DNA of 6,328 nt from Pseudomonadota bacterium (GTDB taxonomy: Bacteria; Pseudomonadota; Alphaproteobacteria; Ferrovibrionales; Ferrovibrionaceae). The first letter of the stretch is position 1. Each line of letters opens with the position of its first letter. Positions 1 through 5,688 of the stretch are shown here, one piece after another. The stretch covers positions 1 through 6,328 of the forward strand of contig JAEYSS010000098.1 in the NCBI GenBank assembly GCA_023434425.1. Direction: 5' to 3'. The notes beneath the pieces are model-generated. The model was given only the letters and a program-made list of their open reading frames with translations, was not told where the DNA came from and made no database searches. Position numbers and translations under genes: made by a program.

Positions 1-8
1 AAAGTTAG

Positions 9-80
9 ACCCTCACCCCAACCCTCTCCCGCAAGCGGGAGAGGGAGGGCCCCGCCGCGCAGCGGTGGGAGGGTGAGGGT
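9..80. repeat. Palindromic intergenic repeat (REP-like, nested hairpins) downstream of anbu
   Basis: An outer 10-bp perfect inverted repeat (ACCCTCACCC at 9-18 with GGGTGAGGGT at 71-80) encloses two inner hairpins. The first is an 11-bp perfect stem (22-32 with 35-45, centre AA). The second is a short CCGC/GCGG stem (55-58 with 62-65). As RNA this would fold into a three-way junction. Elements of this CCTCACCCC...CTCTCCCGC type are widespread in proteobacterial intergenic DNA. It begins 11 bases past the anbu stop codon and may protect or end the transcript, although no T-tract follows on the minus strand. Confidence 0.8.
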
Positions 81-91
81 GTGGCGGCCGC

Positions 92-829
92 TTAAACCCC
101 CCAATCCGGATCGGGGATCGTCAGAAACACCTTGCGCAGGCCTTCGCCCCACAGGCCGCGGATGCTGGCGAAGTAGGGTTCCTGGTCGGTGATGCGTTTT
201 TTCAGCGCAAACTTCAGGGCGTCCTTCGGCAGGATCGCCAGATCCAGCGGCAGGCCGACCGAGATATTCGAGCGCAGCGTGGAATCCATCGAAACCAGGG
301 CGCATTTCGCCGCCTGCACCAGCGGCGTCGCCGGCGTGATCACGCGGTCGAGAATCGGCTTGCCGTATTTGATTTCGCCGATCTGCAGAAACGGCGTGTC
401 TTCGGTCGCCTTGATGAAATTGCCGGCGTAATACAGCAGGTAGAGTTCATGCGGCTTAGCACCGATCTGGCCGCCGAGCAGCATCGAGAGGCTGGGTTCG
501 ACCCCCTGTTCCTTGAGCCCTTCGCCATCGCGCCGCGCCACCTCGCGGATGGCGGCGCCGACCATGCCGGCGGCCTCGAACATGCTGGTTGCCTGCATCA
601 GGTCGCAGGCCTCGCCGTCGGCGTCGGTGAAGCCCTCCTTCAGCAGGGTGACGACCGACTGGCTGAGCGACAGATTGCCGGCCGTGGTCAGCACCAGGGC
701 ACGGTCGCCGTCCCTCTGCCAGCTATGCATCTTGCCGAAGGTGGAGATCGAATCGACGCCGGCATTGGTGCGGCTGTCGGACAGCATGACGATGCCGTCA
801 TTCAGCAGAAGGCCGACACAGTAGGTCAT
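92..829 (-). CDS. anbu: Anbu, proteasome/HslV-like Ntn-hydrolase family protein (COG3484)
   Basis: This 245-residue protein is the bacterial proteasome-related protein Anbu, a cytoplasmic Ntn-hydrolase fold protein that assembles into open-ring or helical oligomers in characterised members. Its physiological substrate is unknown. The N-terminus MTYCVG would expose Thr2 as the nucleophile after methionine removal. Asp18 (in SDSRTNAG, 17-24) and Lys33 (in FGKMH) fit the Thr1/Asp17/Lys33 triad of proteasome beta subunits. TTAGNLSLSQ (48-57) matches the substrate-loop region. GEIKYGKPILDR (151-162) and MDSTLRSNISVGLPLDL (181-197) are strongly conserved in the family. The length is typical and the frame is intact. 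The start is fixed by the need for Thr at position 2; the Shine-Dalgarno is only a weak GGGGCGG. It is the last gene of the ATP-grasp/alpha-E cluster and is separated from the small membrane-protein gene by 161 bases containing a palindromic repeat. The family assignment is near certain; proteolytic activity is not. Confidence 0.95.
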   Translation of the reverse strand: MTYCVGLLLNDGIVMLSDSRTNAGVDSISTFGKMHSWQRDGDRALVLTTAGNLSLSQSVVTLLKEGFTDADGEACDLMQATSMFEAAGMVGAAIREVARRDGEGLKEQGVEPSLSMLLGGQIGAKPHELYLLYYAGNFIKATEDTPFLQIGEIKYGKPILDRVITPATPLVQAAKCALVSMDSTLRSNISVGLPLDLAILPKDALKFALKKRITDQEPYFASIRGLWGEGLRKVFLTIPDPDWGV

Positions 830-861
830 GGACGCCGCCCCGACAGAGTGAAACTGCCGGC

Positions 862-891
862 ATCAAAGCGCGGGGGCGACAATACGGTCAA
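862..891 (-). promoter_or_regulatory. Possible sigma-70-type promoter for anbu
   Basis: On the minus strand, TTGACC (891-886, five of six consensus bases) is followed after 18 bases by TTTGAT (867-862, four of six). This would place a transcription start about 25-30 bases before the anbu ATG. It lies between the palindromic repeat and anbu, so anbu could be expressed separately from the upstream genes. The match is modest and unproven. Confidence 0.3.
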
Positions 892-907
892 GGCATTTAG
901 GAAATTG

Positions 908-978
908 TCGTCGTTCCTGCGAAAGCGGGAACCCAGTCCGGCCGTCGTTCTGGATCCCCGCTTTCGCGGGGATGACGA
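908..978. repeat. Inverted palindromic repeat (MITE/REP-like) between small membrane-protein gene and anbu
   Basis: The arms 908-936 and 950-978 are inverted copies with five mismatches. Each arm is itself a hairpin: GCGAAAGC at the tip on the left, and a perfect ATCCCCGC/GCGGGGAT stem with a TTTC loop (954-973) on the right. The frame GTCAT...ATCCAG around a variable GC stem is a well-known class of dispersed proteobacterial intergenic repeat. It fills most of the gap between the small-protein stop and the anbu start, and would form a long stem in the transcript. Confidence 0.8.
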
Positions 979-990
979 AAGGGTTGATAC

Positions 991-1176
991 TTACCAGATC
1001 CCGAACCAGCTGCCCCAGCCGTGGATCACGCCGATGGGGAAGAAGATCGCGCCGGCGATCAGAAAGCCCCATTCATTCTGCGTGAAGCACACGTAAAGAT
1101 GCGTCACCCAGCCGGCGAAGCTGAGGCCGATGACGAGTGTGGCGGCAATGGCGAAACGCCTGAGGAAATCGAACAT
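991..1176 (-). CDS. Small two-helix membrane protein of unknown function (61 aa)
   Basis: No named family is recognised. The 61 residues begin with a short amphipathic, positively charged segment (FDFLRRF, 2-8). There follow a hydrophobic stretch at about 9-31, a short polar turn (TQNEW, 32-36) and a second hydrophobic stretch at about 37-61. The second is rich in Gly and Trp and ends in GWGSWFGIW. By the positive-inside rule both ends should face the cytoplasm. The ATG has a Shine-Dalgarno (AGGAGA on the minus strand, 1187-1182), but both lie in a perfect hairpin. The gene starts 37 bases after the alpha-E stop, which suggests cotranscription. It sits where related clusters often carry a transglutaminase gene. 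It may anchor cluster products at the membrane, but that is speculation. Good Shine-Dalgarno, position and hydrophobic pattern favour a real gene. Confidence 0.7.
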   Translation of the reverse strand: MFDFLRRFAIAATLVIGLSFAGWVTHLYVCFTQNEWGFLIAGAIFFPIGVIHGWGSWFGIW

Positions 1177-1193
1177 GGCAGTCTCCTGCCATG
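1174..1193 (-). promoter_or_regulatory. Start-codon hairpin of the small membrane-protein mRNA
   Basis: CATGGCAG (1174-1181) and CTGCCATG (1186-1193) form a perfect 8-bp inverted repeat. In the minus-strand RNA the loop is GAGA, a GNRA tetraloop, and two G-U wobble pairs could lengthen the stem. The start AUG lies in the 3' arm and the Shine-Dalgarno AGGAGA spans the 5' arm and loop, so the folded form should hinder ribosome entry. This suggests translational control, for example release by temperature, a protein or an upstream ribosome. The inverted repeat is directly visible; the function is inferred. Confidence 0.5.
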
Positions 1194-1213
1194 CCTAACG
1201 TCCCAGATCAGGC

Positions 1214-2164
1214 TTAGTTCGGCTGCATGAAATCGCGGGCGATGGCCGCGCCCAGCTCGATATTGCTGTCGATGATATTGGTCAGGTATTCGTGCAGGCC
1301 ATCGGTGAAGATCGTGTCGATCTGGTCGTAGCGCAGCTTCAGCAGCATGCTCTCGGCCAGCCGCACCGAGGGGTAGTCACGGCGGTAGCTTTCGCGCAGA
1401 TACTGCAGGATCTGCACGATCTCGGCGAAGCAGGCATGCAGGCTGCGCGGGAAATCCTCGCGCAGCACCAGCAGCTCGGCGACTTTCAGCGGCCGGATGC
1501 TGTCGCGGTAGATCTGGCGGTAGATGCGGAAGGCCGAGACCGAGCGCAGCAACGCGCCCCACTGGTAGTAATCCACCGCACCGCCGATATCGGCCGCGGA
1601 CGGCAGCAGCACGTGGTATTTCACGTCGAGGATGCGCGCCGTCGAATCCGCGCGTTCCAGCAGCGTGCCAAGCCGCATGAAGCGGTAGGCGTCGTCGCGC
1701 TGCATGGTGCCTTCGGCGACGCCACGGAACAGCTGGCTGCGTTCGCGCACCCAGTCGAAGAAGGCCGAGAAACCGTCGGCCTCCACCTTGGCCATCGAGA
1801 AGGTGCGCATCTCCAGCCAGGCGGCATTGATGCTTTCCCAGGCTTCCGAAGTGATCTGCGCCCGCATGGCGCGCGCATTCTCGCGGCCGGCCTTGAGGCA
1901 GGCATGGATCGAGGAGGGGTTGTCGGGCGCAAACGCCAGGAAATCGATCACAGCTCTGCGCGTCGCCGGCCCGCCATGCAGCGCGAACGACTTGTCGCAG
2001 CCGGCGATGATCAGCGCGGCTTCCCATTCGTCGTTGCGGCCGACCGACCCGTGCGTCGACTGCATGCTCATGCGATGCGCCACGCCGAGAATGCGCGCCA
2101 TGGCCTCCGCGCGTTCGACATAGCGGTTGAGCCAGTAGAGATTGTCGGCGGCGCGGCTCAGCAT
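1214..2164 (-). CDS. Alpha-E domain protein (COG2307)
   Basis: This 316-residue all-helical, presumably cytoplasmic protein belongs to the alpha-E family. The family is almost always encoded next to a COG2308 ATP-grasp protein and often with a transglutaminase-like protein and Anbu. Its biochemical role is unproven; it is proposed to take part in making or modifying a peptide or amide product. Diagnostic segments are MLSRAADNLYWLNRYVERAE (1-20), DNPSSI (81-86), MRLGTLLERADSTARILDVKY (163-183), DYYQWGALLRSVSA (198-211) and LREDFPRSL (234-242). The length is usual and the frame is intact. The start is set by the family's MLSR(T/A)A N-terminus, but the ribosome site before it is poor (only GC-rich sequence within 15 bases). 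A near copy of the first six codons with a good Shine-Dalgarno lies upstream at 2298-2281, so the present start seems to have been displaced by a repeat insertion. The stop is 37 bases before the next gene. Confidence 0.95.
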   Translation of the reverse strand: MLSRAADNLYWLNRYVERAEAMARILGVAHRMSMQSTHGSVGRNDEWEAALIIAGCDKSFALHGGPATRRAVIDFLAFAPDNPSSIHACLKAGRENARAMRAQITSEAWESINAAWLEMRTFSMAKVEADGFSAFFDWVRERSQLFRGVAEGTMQRDDAYRFMRLGTLLERADSTARILDVKYHVLLPSAADIGGAVDYYQWGALLRSVSAFRIYRQIYRDSIRPLKVAELLVLREDFPRSLHACFAEIVQILQYLRESYRRDYPSVRLAESMLLKLRYDQIDTIFTDGLHEYLTNIIDSNIELGAAIARDFMQPN

Positions 2165-2298
2165 GACTGCGCCCCGCTTCTTTTGTCATGCGCGGACTTG
2201 ATCCGCGCATCCCATTTCAAAACGGCGGCAAAAAAATGGGGCCCTCGGGTCAAGCCCGAGGGTGACGGAACTCCTTTAGTGGCGGTGCGGCTGAGCAT
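2158..2298 (-). other. Relict alpha-E start and 46-codon bridging frame across the inserted repeat
   Basis: An ATG at 2298 overlaps the ATP-grasp stop as TGATG and is preceded by GAGGA (2309-2305) at six bases' spacing. It reads MLSRTA, the family-typical N-terminus of alpha-E. The frame then runs through the repeat for 40 more codons and stops at TGA 2160-2158, overlapping the real alpha-E start as ATGCTGA. The 18 bases at 2281-2298 match those at 2147-2164 at 16 positions. The simplest reading is a displaced original start. The bridging frame could pass ribosomes to the new start by re-initiation; whether its peptide matters is unknown. Confidence 0.5.
2181..2270. repeat. Inverted palindromic repeat (MITE/REP-like) between ATP-grasp and alpha-E genes
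   Basis: There are two self-complementary arms. One has ATGCGCGGA/TCCGCGCAT (2188-2196 with 2202-2210, loop CTTGA). The other has CCCTCGGG/CCCGAGGG (2242-2249 with 2255-2262, loop TCAAG). The arms also match each other inverted in the outer GTCA (2185-2188 with 2263-2266), in the central CTTGA and in the CCCA ends. The stems differ in sequence while keeping pairing. This is the GTCAT...CTTGA...ATCCCA type of dispersed alphaproteobacterial repeat. It interrupts what was probably a gap-free gene junction. In the minus-strand RNA the second hairpin is followed, after five bases, by seven U (2236-2230), so it could attenuate transcription. Confidence 0.75.
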
Positions 2299-3791
2299 CA
2301 GTCGTCCTCGCCGGCCTTGATGTCATCGGGCTCGTCGTCCTCCAGCACCCAGGTATCCTTGGTGCCGCCGCCCTGGCTGGAATTCACCACCAGCGAGCCT
2401 TCGCGCAAGGCCACGCGGGTCAGACCACCGGGAACGACGCGCATGGTCTCGCCCGACAGCACGAAGGGCCGCAGGTCGACATGGCGCGGCGCGATGCCGC
2501 TTTCGACAAAGGTCGGACAGGTGCTGAGCGCCAGGGTGGGCTGCGCGATATAGGCTTCCGGTTTCGCCACGATCTTGGCGCGGAAGGTCTCGATCTCGGC
2601 CGCAGAGGATTTCGGCCCGACCAGCATGCCGTAGCCGCCCGAGCCGTGCACTTCCTTCACCACCAGCTCCGGCAGGTGTTCCAGCGTGTATTTCAGGTCG
2701 TCCGGCCGGCGCAGAACATACGTGGGCACATTGGCCAGGATCGGCTCCTCGCCGAGATAGAAGCGCACCATGTCGGGCACGTAAGGATAAATCGACTTGT
2801 CGTCGGCGACGCCGGTGCCGACGGCATTCGACAGCGTGATATTGCCGGCCTTGTAGGCGCCGAAAATGCCGGGCACGCCGATCATCGAATCCTTGCGGAA
2901 GACTTTCGGATCGAGGAAGTCGTCGTCCAGCCGGCGATACAGCACATCGACGCGCTTCAGTCCGCCGACCGTGCGCATGTAGACGATGTCGTCCTTCACC
3001 ACGAGATCGCCGCCCTCGACCAGCTCGATACCCATCTGCTCGGCGAGGAAGACATGTTCGAAATAGGCCGAGTTGTAGACGCCGGGTGTGAGCAGCGCCA
3101 CGGTGGGCTCGTCTTCGCAGTTCGGCGGCGCACTGTCGCGCAGGGTCTGCAGCAGCGCATCGGGATAATGGCCGACCGGCGCCACGCGCACCTGCGCGAA
3201 CAGATCCGGGAACAGGCGCATCATCGCCTCGCGGTTCTCCAGCATGTAGGAGACGCCCGACGGCGTGCGGCAGTTGTCTTCCAGCACGTAGAATTCGTTT
3301 TCCGCCGTGCGCACCAGATCGATGCCGGCGATATGCGTATAGGTCTGGCGCGCGATGGTGACGTCGCGCATATGGTTCACGTAAGCGGCGTTTTTGAGGA
3401 TCAGGTCTTCCGGGATGGTGCCGGCGCGCAGGATTTCGCGCTTGTGGTAGATGTCATCCAGAAATGCGTTGAGCGCCTTGACGCGCTGCTTCAGGCCGCG
3501 CCGCAGCCGCTTCCATTCCTTCGCCGCGATAATCCGCGGCACGATATCGAAGGGGATCAGGCGTTCGGTATCGCCGCCCTCGCCATAGACGGCAAACGTA
3601 ATACCGAGCCGGCGGAACAGCAGGTCGGCTTCCTGGCGGCGGCGGGCCAGCATGTCGGAGGGTGCCGCGTCGAGCCAGCGCTTGTAGTCGCGGTAGGGCG
3701 CGCGGACACCTTGGCTTTGCGACTGGCCGGACGGACCCTGGGTCTGCGTCTGGCTGGCGGGGCCTAAATCCATCTCGTCGAATGCGGTCAA
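2298..3791 (-). CDS. Circularly permuted ATP-grasp protein (COG2308)
   Basis: This 497-residue cytoplasmic protein belongs to the circularly permuted ATP-grasp family that accompanies alpha-E proteins. ATP-grasp enzymes form amide or peptide bonds through an acyl-phosphate; the substrate of this family is not established. Conserved blocks are FDEM (4-7), EDNCRTPSGVSYMLENR (171-187), TPGVYNSAYFEH (235-246), MGIELVEGGDL (253-263), YRRLDDDFLDP (285-295), the Gly-rich VKEVHGSGGYGMLVGP (378-393), YIAQPTLALSTCPT (414-427), HVDLRPF (437-443) and VVNSSQGGGTKDTWVL (468-483). The start is taken as TTG at 3791 because FDEM is conserved and GGAG lies nine bases upstream; an in-frame ATG at 3773 is the alternative. 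Residues 11-27 form an unusual Gln/Ser/Gly-rich insertion before the VRAPYRDYKRWL block. It is the first gene of the cluster, and its TGA overlaps the relict alpha-E start by one base, showing former tight coupling. Confidence 0.95.
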   Translation of the reverse strand: MTAFDEMDLGPASQTQTQGPSGQSQSQGVRAPYRDYKRWLDAAPSDMLARRRQEADLLFRRLGITFAVYGEGGDTERLIPFDIVPRIIAAKEWKRLRRGLKQRVKALNAFLDDIYHKREILRAGTIPEDLILKNAAYVNHMRDVTIARQTYTHIAGIDLVRTAENEFYVLEDNCRTPSGVSYMLENREAMMRLFPDLFAQVRVAPVGHYPDALLQTLRDSAPPNCEDEPTVALLTPGVYNSAYFEHVFLAEQMGIELVEGGDLVVKDDIVYMRTVGGLKRVDVLYRRLDDDFLDPKVFRKDSMIGVPGIFGAYKAGNITLSNAVGTGVADDKSIYPYVPDMVRFYLGEEPILANVPTYVLRRPDDLKYTLEHLPELVVKEVHGSGGYGMLVGPKSSAAEIETFRAKIVAKPEAYIAQPTLALSTCPTFVESGIAPRHVDLRPFVLSGETMRVVPGGLTRVALREGSLVVNSSQGGGTKDTWVLEDDEPDDIKAGEDD

Positions 3792-3908
3792 GGTCAGAGT
3801 CTCCGCGACGAGAACGTGCGAGGGCGGGTTCCGTTCGATTTAATCGGAAAAAGGGCGGAGAGAAAAGCGGATTGCGTGGACCGGACGGGCCCTTCGCACA
3901 AGGTCGGG
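3792..3908 (-). promoter_or_regulatory. Presumed promoter region of the ATP-grasp/alpha-E/Anbu cluster
   Basis: This is the only non-coding space between the amtB terminator and the first cluster gene, so a promoter is expected here. An AT-rich patch around 3837-3860 contains the small dyad CGATT-T-AATCG (3837-3847), which reads GATTAAAT on the minus strand and could be a -10 region. No convincing -35 box was found at the right distance. The position is inferred from layout more than from motif quality. Confidence 0.3.
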
Positions 3909-3950
3909 AGAAGAAGCAACCCGGGCCGGCGGGTGGGAATGCCGGCCCGG
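3909..3950 (-). terminator. Rho-independent-type terminator of amtB
   Basis: A perfect 10-bp GC stem (CCGGGCCGGC at 3921-3930 with GCCGGCCCGG at 3941-3950, ten-base loop) lies 19 bases after the amtB stop. On the minus strand it is followed by the T-rich run TTGCTTCTTCT (3919-3909). The tail has interrupting C and G bases, which is common in high-GC genomes. It separates amtB from the ATP-grasp cluster. Confidence 0.75.
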
Positions 3951-3969
3951 ATGCCTTCGCGTACCCCTG

Positions 3970-5340
3970 TTACTGCACCGTCTCGCCGTGCAGGTTCAGG
4001 TCGAGACCATCGCGCTCGGTGGCCTCATCGACGCGCAGACCGATGGTCCAGTCGATGATCTTCAGGATGATCATCGACACGATCGCCGTGAAGACGATGG
4101 TGATGACCACACCGTAGATCTGGGTCAGAACCTGGCCGGCATTGCCGTCGATCAGGCCGAGCGGCGCGTCCTTGCCGGCAATTGCCGCCTTGGCGAACAC
4201 GCCGGTCAGCACCGCGCCGACGATGCCGCCGACGCCATGCACGCCCCAGACATCGAGGCTGTCGTCGTAGCCGAGCGCATTCTTCACCGTGGTGGAGGCC
4301 ACGAAGCAGATGATGCCGGCAACGATGCCGATGATCAGCGCGCCCATCGGGTCGACGAAACCGGCCGCCGGGGTGATGGCGACGAGGCCGCCGACCGCAC
4401 CGGAGACGACGCCGAGCACGCTGGGCTTGCCGCGGGCCAGCCACTCCGAGAACATCCAGGCCAGCGCAGCACCGGCCGTGGCGATCTGGGTGACCAGCAT
4501 GGCCATGCCGGCATTGGCGGTGGCGCCGGCCGCGGAGCCGGCATTGAAGCCGAACCAGCCGACCCACAGCAGCGAGGCGCCGATGATCGACAGCGTCAGG
4601 TTATGCGGCGCATGGGCCACCTTGCCGTAGCCATGGCGCTTGCCGAGCACGAGGCAGGCGACCAGGCCGGCCACGCCGGCATTGATATGCACCACGGTGC
4701 CGCCGGCGAAGTCGAGCACGCCCATCTCGCCCATCAGACCGCCGCCCCAGACCATATGGGCGACCGGCGCGTAGACGAAGATCAGCCACAGACCCATGAA
4801 CCACAGCAGGGCCGAGAATTTCATGCGGTCGGCGAAGGCGCCGGTGATCAGCGCCGGGGTGATGATGGCGAAGGTCATCTGGAAGGTCACGAAGACGGTT
4901 TCCGGAATGGTCTTGGCCAGATCGTTGACGCTGTCGATGGCGACGCCCGAGAGGAACAGGTTGCCGAAGCCGCCGATGATCGCGTTGCCTTCCGAGAAGA
5001 CCAGGCTGTAACCGACCACCATCCAGAGGATCGAGACCAGGCAGGTGATGGCGAAGCTCTGCATCATGATGGTGAGCACATTCTGCTTGCGCACCATGCC
5101 GCCGTAGAAGAGGGCGAGGCCCGGGATGGTCATGAGCAGGACCAGTGCGGTCGAGGTCAGCATCCAGGCGGTGTCGCCGGTATCGAGCTTCGGCGCTTCG
5201 GCCGCAGCCTGGGCGAAGCCGAGCGAGGGAATCATGGCGAACAGCGCGGCCAGCACCAGGCCGAACAGCACATAGCTGAGCCAGCCGGGCTGTCGCTGCT
5301 GTTGGGCCATCTTGGCCGTCGAGACGGTGGAGAGTTGCAT
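3970..5340 (-). CDS. amtB: Ammonium transporter AmtB
   Basis: This 456-residue inner-membrane channel of the Amt/Mep/Rh family takes up ammonium and normally works as a trimer. Residues about 20-45 form a signal-peptide-like segment ending in GFAQA, followed by about eleven transmembrane helices. Aligned by motif with E. coli AmtB (offset 50), the key residues are present: Asp210 in DFAGGTVVHI, the pore twin histidines His218 and His368 (VWGVHGVGG), and Phe265 and Ser269 in WFGFNAGS. The cytoplasmic tail LRVDEATERDGLDLNLHGE resembles the region that contacts the PII protein GlnK, but the protein ends in TVQ instead of the common aromatic ending. The start has a full AGGAGG (5357-5352) eleven bases upstream; Met11 is a weaker alternative. 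No glnK lies in the 348 bases upstream, where glnK-amtB pairs normally have it. A sigma-54-like promoter is present there. Confidence 0.97.
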   Translation of the reverse strand: MQLSTVSTAKMAQQQRQPGWLSYVLFGLVLAALFAMIPSLGFAQAAAEAPKLDTGDTAWMLTSTALVLLMTIPGLALFYGGMVRKQNVLTIMMQSFAITCLVSILWMVVGYSLVFSEGNAIIGGFGNLFLSGVAIDSVNDLAKTIPETVFVTFQMTFAIITPALITGAFADRMKFSALLWFMGLWLIFVYAPVAHMVWGGGLMGEMGVLDFAGGTVVHINAGVAGLVACLVLGKRHGYGKVAHAPHNLTLSIIGASLLWVGWFGFNAGSAAGATANAGMAMLVTQIATAGAALAWMFSEWLARGKPSVLGVVSGAVGGLVAITPAAGFVDPMGALIIGIVAGIICFVASTTVKNALGYDDSLDVWGVHGVGGIVGAVLTGVFAKAAIAGKDAPLGLIDGNAGQVLTQIYGVVITIVFTAIVSMIILKIIDWTIGLRVDEATERDGLDLNLHGETVQ

Positions 5341-5688
5341 GACGTTTTAATCCTCCTGTCAGGGAAGGCCGCGCCAGTTTCCGGTCCGGGCCAGGATGAG
5401 TCCCAACTTGGGATGTCTCCCGGCTGCCGGCAGACCAGACCCGGTTCCCCCCATTGAGAATCCCGGACAAGGCCCACCCCTGGCGCATACCTCTGACCAC
5501 GGAGTTACAAGAACCGTGCCAGCTGGTTGCAGTGCAGTATTGAGGTCGGAATCGGGGAATCAGCCCAACAGCTTGGCCGTTCCGGCGACACTCAGCAGGA
5601 GCCGTGATGAAACTTTAGGCGAAAGTGCGCTGTCTGGTGCTTTTTTAGGCCGGATTCTGCGCGGGCAGGGCTGCCGCCCGGCTCGGAC
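5341..5688. other. Long non-coding region between msrB and amtB
   Basis: No credible gene is seen on either strand. The stretch holds the amtB Shine-Dalgarno (5352-5357), two small perfect dyads in the presumed leader (TCCCAA-C-TTGGGA at 5401-5413 and CTGCCGGCAG at 5424-5433), a sigma-54-like element (5506-5521) with CCAGCTGG (5519-5526) overlapping its upstream box, and a short GGCA/TGCC hairpin (5665-5676) after msrB without a T-tract. The length would leave room for enhancer sites upstream of a sigma-54 promoter, but no clear NtrC dyad was found. No known riboswitch was recognised. Confidence 0.6.
5506..5521 (-). promoter_or_regulatory. Sigma-54 (-24/-12)-like promoter upstream of amtB
   Basis: On the minus strand TGGCAC (5521-5516), five bases and TTGTA (5510-5506) match the sigma-54 consensus TGGCAC-N5-TTGCA except for T in place of C in the -12 GC. 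The -24 box is perfect. Transcription would begin near 5495 and leave a leader of about 155 bases. Nitrogen-controlled sigma-54 expression is typical of amtB genes, which supports the match; the -12 deviation tempers it. Confidence 0.5.

Noticed and set aside
9..80. CRISPR-like array from the repeated CCCTC/GAGGG blocks
   Set aside because: There is only one copy with nested inverted symmetry and no spacer-repeat periodicity.
449..1096. Plus-strand open frame of 215 codons across anbu and the repeat
   Set aside because: It runs through anbu antisense and a palindromic repeat; no domain or coding signal of its own.
1292..2320. Plus-strand open frame of 342 codons opposite alpha-E
   Set aside because: Same pattern: low-complexity composition, antisense to a well-conserved gene.
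2481..3767. Plus-strand open frame of 428 codons opposite the ATP-grasp gene
   Set aside because: It mirrors the codon bias of the conserved minus-strand gene and has no family features; it was judged a shadow.
3988..5457. Plus-strand open frame of 489 codons opposite amtB
   Set aside because: It is antisense to a certain amtB, rich in His, Asp, Gly, Ala and Arg as expected of a GC-biased shadow, with no recognisable domain.
5341..5496. Riboswitch in the amtB leader
   Set aside because: No conserved core of a known class, such as the glutamine-binding types, could be recognised.
5626..5641. Possible NtrC site (TGCGC...TGGTGC) upstream of amtB
   Set aside because: One half-site fits, but the other is poor and the spacing is one base short of the usual dyad, so it was not listed.
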